This document shows positions 59,366 through 64,000 of a stretch of DNA of 64,000 bases, piece by piece. Both the position numbers and the translations under genes were made by a program. The notes beneath the pieces were generated by a model that was not told the origin of the DNA, made no database searches, and saw only the letters and a list, made by a program, of their open reading frames with translations. The stretch is from Devosia sediminis (lineage in GTDB: Bacteria > Pseudomonadota > Alphaproteobacteria > Rhizobiales > Devosiaceae). The first letter of the stretch is position 1. Each line of letters starts with the position of its first letter. The stretch spans positions 620,001 to 684,000 of the forward strand of contig NZ_JAEKMH010000002.1 in the NCBI RefSeq assembly GCF_016411825.1, read 5' to 3'.

Positions 59366-59785
59366 GCGACGCGGATTTCGCAGGAGTCGCTGCCCATTCC
59401 GGCCGTGCTGCATATGGCGCTGTTTCATCCGCTGGACGACCACTATGGCATGGCGCCTCTGGAGGCCGCGCAGACCAGCCTCGACATCCATAATGCGAGC
59501 GCGCAGTGGAACAAGGCGCTGCTCGACAATGCGGCGCGGCCATCCGGGGCGCTGGTCTATTCGGCGGCCGCGGGGAGCCTCACCGACGAGCAGTTCAGCC
59601 GCCTCAAGGAGGAGATGGAAACGCAGTTTTCCGGCGCGGCCAATGCCGGGCGCCCGATGGTGCTCGATGGCGGGCTGGACTGGAAGGCGATTGCCCTCAG
59701 CCCCAAGGACATGGATTTCATCGAAGCTAGGCACGCGGCGGCGCGCGACATTGCCCTGGCCTTCGGCGTGCCGCCCAAGTGTTGA
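59366..59785 (+). pseudogene. Portal protein, internal/C-terminal fragment (GTA/phage remnant)
   Basis: In another frame from the terminase, HK97-type portal sequence resumes: VLHMALFHPLDDHYGMAPLEAA, NASAQWNKALLDNAARPSGAL, EEMETQFSGAANAGRPMVLDGGLDWKAI, KDMDFIEARHAAARDIALAFGVPP. Homologues continue beyond FGVPP, but here a stop follows two residues later. An N-terminal portion and the C-terminal end are both absent. An internal ATG at 59405 exists but a product would be non-functional. Confidence 0.85.
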
Positions 59786-60141
59786 CCGTGGCGCTGGAGT
59801 CGGGCCCGGCGCTGCCGCTGAGGCCGGTGCATGTGCGGGCCGCGCGGCATGCCGATGGCTCGATCCTGCTCTCATGGACCCGGCGCAGCCGGGCCGATGC
59901 CGATGGTTGGGGTGTCGCCGAACCGGCCCTCGAACATGTGCCCGAGGCCTGGCAGCTGCAGATTTTCAACGGCAGCACGCTCAAACGGACCATCGGGTCG
60001 GCCAGCGCGGCGGCGGTTTATGGGACGGCCGAACAGAGTGCAGATTTCGGCGGACCGGCGACCAACTTCAACTTTTCGGTGCGGCAGGTCAGCCCGGTCC
60101 TCGGTGCTGGTCATGCAACCATGGGGACATTCAATGGCTGA
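59779..60141 (+). pseudogene. GTA tail/host-specificity protein, C-terminal fragment
   Basis: Right after the portal break the frame encodes about 120 residues typical of the C-terminal end of the large GTA baseplate/host-specificity protein: LPLRPVHVRAARHADGSILLSWTRRSRADADGW, VPEAWQLQIFNG, and ADFGGPATNFNFSVRQVSPVLG. Full homologues exceed 1000 residues. The join to portal at about 59776-59779 means all capsid and most tail genes were deleted. Its end overlaps the muramidase start by 8 bp. Confidence 0.75.
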
Positions 60142-60877
60142 TGGGCGGTTTGAAACCTGTCTCGCCCATGTGCTGCGGCACGAGGGCGGCTATATCGACC
60201 ATCCCGCTGATCCGGGCGGGGCGACCAATATGGGGATCACCCACAAGACCCTGGCGCGCTGGCGGCAGGTGTCGCCCTGGTGGAACCTGCCGAAATCCGC
60301 GATCAAGACGCTGAGCCATGGCGAGGCGGGTCTGATCTACCGGGCGCTCTACTGGAACAGTTGCCGCGCCGGCGACCTGCCGCCGGGAATGGACCTGGCC
60401 GTCTTCGACTTCGCCGTCAATTCTGGCCCGGATCGGGCCATCAGGGCATTGCAGGGGCAACTCGGGGTCGTGGTCGATGGGCAAGTTGGCCCGCTCACCC
60501 TGGCATCTGCGACCAAGGCGGATGTGCCCAGGGTCATCAACGGCATCTGCGACCGGCGCCTCGGGTTTCTCCGGGCGCTCGCGACCTTCCCGACCTTCGG
60601 GCGTGGCTGGACCAGCCGCGTCACTGCCGTACGGGCGGCGGCACTGGCCGCAGCGCCTGCCACACATTCGACCTCAAGAGGAGACAGACCAATGGACGTC
60701 CTTGCCGGATACAAGACCTATATCGTCGCCGCCTTCATGCTGCTGGCCGGCCTCGCGCAGATCGCAGGCGTGGACCTGCCGGCGCTCGAGGGTGGCGCGG
60801 CAGGCAATCTCGTGCTCGAAGCGCTGGCCATTCTGTTCCTGCGCAGGGGGCTCAAGGGGGATATCGGGAAAGCCTGA
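60134..60877 (+). CDS. GH108 N-acetylmuramidase fused in frame to a holin-like membrane segment
   Basis: Of 247 residues, about 1-165 are a phage-type glycoside hydrolase 108 lysozyme with catalytic Glu17 in VLRHEGGYIDHPADPGGATNMGIT, followed by its peptidoglycan-binding part (VFDFAVNSGPDRAIRALQ; DGQVGPLTLASATKA). Residues about 187-247 form a small protein with two hydrophobic helices (TYIVAAFMLLAGLAQIAG; LVLEALAILFLRRGLK) of the kind normally encoded separately beside endolysins. No signal peptide is seen at the N-terminus. The gene is the only apparently intact effector left at the remnant. Confidence 0.8.
   Translation: MADGRFETCLAHVLRHEGGYIDHPADPGGATNMGITHKTLARWRQVSPWWNLPKSAIKTLSHGEAGLIYRALYWNSCRAGDLPPGMDLAVFDFAVNSGPDRAIRALQGQLGVVVDGQVGPLTLASATKADVPRVINGICDRRLGFLRALATFPTFGRGWTSRVTAVRAAALAAAPATHSTSRGDRPMDVLAGYKTYIVAAFMLLAGLAQIAGVDLPALEGGAAGNLVLEALAILFLRRGLKGDIGKA
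60692..60877 (+). CDS. Internal start: holin-like small membrane protein (61 residues)
   Basis: In the same frame as the muramidase, ATG 60692 is preceded by AAGAGGAG at 7-8 bases, a better ribosome binding site than that of the muramidase. The product MDVLAGYKTYIVAAFMLLAG... has two hydrophobic helices and a short basic end. It probably was, and may still be, a separate cistron, the upstream stop having been lost. Confidence 0.55.
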   Translation: MDVLAGYKTYIVAAFMLLAGLAQIAGVDLPALEGGAAGNLVLEALAILFLRRGLKGDIGKA

Positions 60878-60911
60878 GCGCAATATTGTGTATTGCGGGC
60901 AGAACCTGCCT

Positions 60912-60928
60912 CATTCATGTCCCATTCA
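60912..60928 (+). promoter_or_regulatory. Direct-repeat operator candidate for the OmpR-type regulator
   Basis: CATTCA at 60912-60917 and again at 60923-60928, an 11-bp period, 26 bp before the start of the secreted protein gene. Tandem half-sites one helical turn apart are the usual target form of OmpR/PhoP-family regulators such as the one at 61276. Confidence 0.45.
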
Positions 60929-60953
60929 GTTAGCAGGCGCTATTGATCGGGAC

Positions 60954-61253
60954 ATGAAACAGAACGCTCCAAAACCTTCGGCTGCCGTAGCCCTTGCCTT
61001 GGCCCTCGCGCTTTCCTTTGCCGGCACTGGAAGCGCCCAGGCTCAGGCCTGCCTCGACAAGCGGCAAATCCAGGAAGCAGTGTCTTCCGGGCAGATCCTG
61101 TCGCTCGATGCGGTGCTGGCCCAGGCCGGGGTCGATCCGAATGCCGAAATTCTCAACGTTCAGGTCTGTGACGAAGGCGGCGCGCTGGTATATGTTATCG
61201 GCGTGCTCAGCACGGATGGTCAGGCGCAGAACCTGACCCTGAGCGCACAGTAG
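60954..61253 (+). CDS. Small secreted protein preceding feuPQ, candidate FeuN-like regulator
   Basis: The 99-residue protein has a signal peptide ending GSAQAQA. The mature part of about 66 residues contains two cysteines (ACLDKRQIQEAV and VQVCDEGG) and the motif ALVYVIGVLSTDGQAQNL. In Sinorhizobium a small periplasmic protein, FeuN, encoded just upstream of feuPQ, restrains the sensor. Position, size and export match, but sequence orthology is not shown. It is 22 bp ahead of the response regulator gene. Confidence 0.72.
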   Translation: MKQNAPKPSAAVALALALALSFAGTGSAQAQACLDKRQIQEAVSSGQILSLDAVLAQAGVDPNAEILNVQVCDEGGALVYVIGVLSTDGQAQNLTLSAQ

Positions 61254-61275
61254 CGGCGGATCGGCGGGGGCGTCC

Positions 61276-61935
61276 ATGCGTGTTCTGGTTGTTGAAGACG
61301 ATACCAATCTCAATCGGCAGCTCAAGGACGCGCTGACCGAGGCCGGCTATGCGGTCGACGTGGCCTTCGATGGCGAGGAGGGACACTTCCTCGGCGACAC
61401 CGAGCCCTATGATACCATCATCCTCGATATCGGCCTGCCGCAGATGGATGGCCTCTCTGTCCTGGAAGAATGGCGCCGCGCCGGCAAGACAACCCCGGTG
61501 CTGCTGCTGACGGCGCGCGACCGCTGGAGCGACAAGGTGCAGGGCATCGATGCCGGCGCCGACGACTACGTGGCCAAGCCCTTCCACATGGAAGAAGTGC
61601 TGGCCCGGGTGCGTGCCTTGGTGCGCCGGGCAGCCGGCCATGCCAGCAACGAAATCGTCTGCGGGCCGGTGCGGCTCGATGCCCGATCGGGCAAGGTGAC
61701 GGTGGATGGCCAGTCGGTGAAACTGACGAGCCACGAATTGCGACTTTTGAGCTACCTGATGCACCATAAAGGCAAGGTGATCTCGCGCACCGAATTGACC
61801 GAGCATCTCTACGACCAGGATTTCGACCGCGACAGCAATACGATCGAAGTGTTCGTCGGGCGCCTCCGCAAGAAGCTGCCGGAAGACTGTATCCAGACCG
61901 TGCGCGGGCTGGGTTATCAGATCGTCGGCGACTGA
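61276..61935 (+). CDS. feuP: OmpR-family response regulator (FeuP/PhoP-like)
   Basis: The 219-residue regulator has a receiver domain with acidic pocket VVEDD, phospho-acceptor Asp51 in ILDIGLPQMDG, LLLTARD and Lys101 in DDYVAKPFH. A winged-helix output domain follows (KLTSHELRLLSYLMHHKGKVISRTELTEHLYDQ; NTIEVFVGRLRKKL). Identity as FeuP is inferred from the linked kinase and overall similarity to rhizobial FeuP. It probably binds the CATTCA repeats upstream. Confidence 0.9.
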   Translation: MRVLVVEDDTNLNRQLKDALTEAGYAVDVAFDGEEGHFLGDTEPYDTIILDIGLPQMDGLSVLEEWRRAGKTTPVLLLTARDRWSDKVQGIDAGADDYVAKPFHMEEVLARVRALVRRAAGHASNEIVCGPVRLDARSGKVTVDGQSVKLTSHELRLLSYLMHHKGKVISRTELTEHLYDQDFDRDSNTIEVFVGRLRKKLPEDCIQTVRGLGYQIVGD

Positions 61936-61968
61936 CCGGCTTGTTGGCTGACCTGAAAGGCCCCTGAC

Positions 61969-63348
61969 ATGCTGCGCAAGGGCTCCATCGCGGCATCGAT
62001 GTTCTGGCTGTCCGCCGCCTGGCTGGTGCTGGCGCTGGTAACGACGGGCGTGCTGCTCACCGACCTCTATTCGCGCGCCCTCGACACGACGCTGACCGAG
62101 ACCCTGGACTTTCACGTCGAAAGCCTGACCGGGGCGCTGCTCGAGACCGGTGATCCGCAATCCCCCGACATCACTCTCGCCGATCCGCGCTTCGAGCGTC
62201 CCCGCTCGGGCTGGTACTGGATCATCCACGATTCCGATGGCGCGCTTATCAACCTCTCTACGTCCGTCGTGGGCCTCGACCTGCCGCAACTGGACATGGA
62301 CGACGATGCCTTCGGGCGCAGCTCCGGCATCGTCGCTGATCCCTTCGGCACGCAGTTGCGGGTGGTGCAGCGGACTGTGACGCTTGATGGGCAGGGGTAT
62401 CGCATCGCCGTTTCGGGCAACCTCACCGAAATGCTGAAGCTGGTGTCCGACTTCCGCGGCCAGGCCTTTATCGTGCTCGGCGCGGTCGGGATCATGCTGG
62501 CGGCGATGAGCGCCTTCGTGGCCCGCATCGCCTTGCGGCCGATCGCGCGCCTCAGCGAGGCCGTGGAAGCAGTGCGCGAGGGCGACAGCGCCGAGGTATC
62601 GGGCACGTATCCCACCGAGATCGCGCCGCTGGCCGAGGAGGTCAACGAGCTGCTGCGCTCCAATGCCCAGATCATTGAGCGAGCGCGAAACCAGGTGGGC
62701 AACCTGGCGCATGGCCTCAAGACGCCCATCGCGGTGCTGCGCAACGAGGCGGCGGCGAAAAAGGGCGCCCTGGCCGACGTGGTGTCTTCCGAGACCGAGA
62801 AGATGAGCAACATGGTCTCGACCTATCTGGAGCGGGCGCGGCTGGCGGCGCGCACCTCGGTGGTGGGCAAGAAGGCCGACGCGACCATGATCATGCTTCG
62901 GATGACCCGGGTCATGCGCAAGATCCACCCCAATGTCACCATTGCCTTCCAGCGCCCCGACGCATCGCTGCCCTGGTTCCGGGGCGACGAGGCGGATCTC
63001 GAGGAAATGGCTGGCAACCTGCTCGACAATGCCTGCAAATGGTCGAGCGGGCAGGTGGGCGTGCGGCTTTCGGCGGAGCGCGGTGACAAGGGCACGCAAT
63101 TGCTGGTGCGGATCGACGACAATGGACCTGGCCTCAGCGAGGCCGATGCACAAAAAGTGTTGCGCCGCGGTGTCAGGTTGGACGAGAAAACGCCGGGCAC
63201 AGGCCTGGGGCTGGATATCGTCAAGGAACTTGTCGATGTCTATGGCGGCAGCCTGGAGCTCAAACGCTCGCAACTGGGCGGCCTGCTGGTGGAGTTGCGG
63301 CTTCCAACGGCACGGCTTGGGGGTCTCGTCCGGCCCCAGGGGAACTGA
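61969..63348 (+). CDS. feuQ: Sensor histidine kinase (FeuQ/PhoQ-like)
   Basis: The 459-residue membrane kinase has helices near residues 12-33 and 165-187, flanking a periplasmic sensor of about 130 residues rich in acidic residues (DLPQLDMDDDAFG). Then come a HAMP-like segment, the H-box NLAHGLKTPIAVLRNE, and ATPase motifs LLDNACKWSSG, IDDNGPG and GTGLGLDIVKELVDVYGG. It is cotranscribed with feuP (33-bp gap). Rhizobial FeuPQ controls cyclic glucan export and osmoadaptation. Confidence 0.9.
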   Translation: MLRKGSIAASMFWLSAAWLVLALVTTGVLLTDLYSRALDTTLTETLDFHVESLTGALLETGDPQSPDITLADPRFERPRSGWYWIIHDSDGALINLSTSVVGLDLPQLDMDDDAFGRSSGIVADPFGTQLRVVQRTVTLDGQGYRIAVSGNLTEMLKLVSDFRGQAFIVLGAVGIMLAAMSAFVARIALRPIARLSEAVEAVREGDSAEVSGTYPTEIAPLAEEVNELLRSNAQIIERARNQVGNLAHGLKTPIAVLRNEAAAKKGALADVVSSETEKMSNMVSTYLERARLAARTSVVGKKADATMIMLRMTRVMRKIHPNVTIAFQRPDASLPWFRGDEADLEEMAGNLLDNACKWSSGQVGVRLSAERGDKGTQLLVRIDDNGPGLSEADAQKVLRRGVRLDEKTPGTGLGLDIVKELVDVYGGSLELKRSQLGGLLVELRLPTARLGGLVRPQGN

Positions 63349-63408
63349 CGCACTTTCGCCGCATTACGACCACAAGAACCGACTGACTGCATCAGAGGCC
63401 AACACTCC

Positions 63409-63882
63409 ATGACTCGCTCTTCGCTCATTGCCCTTCCGCTCTTCGCCATTCTGCTGGCCGGCTGTTCGAGCACCGGAACAAGTCAGGTGGCCCAGGCGCC
63501 GGTGGTGACGCAGCCGGTGATTGCCCAGCCGATGGTGCCCACCTCGGCTCAGACGGTGCAGACGGCCAAGCTGACCACCAGCATTGCCAACGGGTTCGTC
63601 GATCCGGCCGCCTTGACGCTGATGACGGCCAAGGATTCCAACGAAGCCAACAGCGCCCAGTTCTACGCGCTGCAGTTCGGCCGCCCGGGCGCCCCGCGCC
63701 AGTGGGCCGGCGACAAGGGCACGACCGGCTCCGTGGCCGTGGGCCCCTATGTGCGCGTCAACAATCTCGACTGTCGCGACTTCACCCATACCGTCAAGGT
63801 CGGCGGTACGGACTATGTGAAGAAGGGTACGGCCTGCCGCGAGCAGAACGGCAACTGGAACGTCGTCCAGGGCGCCGCCTAA
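63409..63882 (+). CDS. Surface-antigen-like lipoprotein
   Basis: The 157-residue protein has a lipoprotein signal ending LLAGC (Cys19) and a Val/Gln/Pro-rich linker. Its C-terminal domain is similar to the 17-kDa surface antigen family (RPGAPRQWAGDKGTTGSV; NNLDCRDFTHTVKVGGTDYVKKGTACRE), with two cysteines probably forming a disulfide. Likely outer-membrane anchored. Confidence 0.8.
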   Translation: MTRSSLIALPLFAILLAGCSSTGTSQVAQAPVVTQPVIAQPMVPTSAQTVQTAKLTTSIANGFVDPAALTLMTAKDSNEANSAQFYALQFGRPGAPRQWAGDKGTTGSVAVGPYVRVNNLDCRDFTHTVKVGGTDYVKKGTACREQNGNWNVVQGAA

Positions 63883-63892
63883 GCATCGCTTC

Positions 63893-63925
63893 GGGCGCGG
63901 GGAAAAGGATTGTTTACCCGCGCCC
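63893..63925. terminator. GC-rich hairpin behind the lipoprotein gene
   Basis: GGGCGCGGG (63893-63901) and CCCGCGCCC (63917-63925) form a perfect 9-bp stem over a 15-nt loop. There is no T-tract, so termination is plausible but not certain. Confidence 0.5.
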
Positions 63926-63966
63926 TATAGGGTCGGGGACAAAGACTATCCTGGCCCGAAGAGTAT

Positions 63967-64000
63967 ATGAACAAGCCCGCAACCAGCTCCGAAGCTGCCG
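63967..64000 (+). CDS. Possible start of a gene cut by the window edge
   Basis: ATG at 63967 opens a frame MNKPATSSEAA that runs off the end. Only 11 residues are visible, so the product cannot be named. Confidence 0.3.
   Translation, partial: MNKPATSSEAA

Noticed and set aside
59365..59493. Terminase frame extension beyond RGPQ
   Set aside because: The residues after the break do not resemble terminase and are the out-of-frame reading of portal sequence.
1..64000. tRNA or rRNA genes
   Set aside because: No tRNA-like cloverleaf with a GTTCGA arm or rRNA segment was noticed in the intergenic regions; a covariance search would be decisive.

Overview
The window looks like chromosomal DNA of a high-GC alphaproteobacterium of the order Hyphomicrobiales, most likely Devosia or a close relative. 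This is inferred from rhizobial-type rhamnose genes, a MucR/Ros regulator, a rhizobial class-3 asparaginase with matching catalytic positions, a FeuPQ-like two-component system, NasTS nitrate control, and several families typical of this order (DUF1491, DUF2336, DUF5330, DUF6456). I saw no tRNA, rRNA, CRISPR array or intact insertion sequence.

Layout. 1-9.6 kb is an L-rhamnose regulon: rhaI (cut by the window edge) and a fused aldolase/dehydrogenase rhaD on the minus strand, divergent from a DeoR-type regulator and the rhaSTPQ ABC transporter plus rhamnose mutarotase. 9.7-23.1 kb is a nitrate assimilation cluster, all on the minus strand: nasT and nasS (antiterminator and nitrate sensor), a nitrate transporter, nirB, nirD, a nitrite channel, a fused PP2C phosphatase/Ser-Thr kinase, nasA and cysG. 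The transporter operon and nasA each follow a leader with two A-N-N-G hexaloop hairpins, the second overlapping an intrinsic terminator. That is the arrangement expected for ANTAR antitermination by the NasT encoded alongside.

23.3-32.5 kb holds an SH3 protein, asparaginase behind a hairpin that hides its ribosome binding site, a RES/Xre toxin-antitoxin pair, a HerA-like ATPase with a LOG-like partner, a receiver protein behind an exact CtrA box, superoxide dismutase and oligopeptidase B. 32.7-38.7 kb is a complete mrpABCDEFG cation/proton antiporter operon. 38.8-49.5 kb has mucR, a small DnaA-domain-IV protein, a DUF6456 protein, an acyltransferase, sufE, a PAS histidine kinase, a peptidoglycan-binding membrane protein, DUF2336, a lipoprotein and chrA. 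49.5-58.5 kb has a coupled DUF1214/DUF1254/NUDIX operon, penicillin-binding protein 1A, a Cys-cluster protein, a degenerate GGDEF protein, an Hsp70-like protein and a KTSC protein.

58.5-60.9 kb is the collapsed remnant of a gene transfer agent (RcGTA-like) or related phage locus: an apparently whole small terminase, the N-terminal part of the large terminase, a C-terminal piece of portal, the C-terminal end of the tail/host-specificity protein, and a GH108 muramidase fused in frame to a holin-like membrane protein. 60.9-64 kb is a FeuP/FeuQ-like two-component operon with a small secreted protein in the position of FeuN, then a lipoprotein.

Three families of long palindromic repeats are scattered between genes. 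One copy lies inside cysG and is translated in frame as about 43 extra residues.
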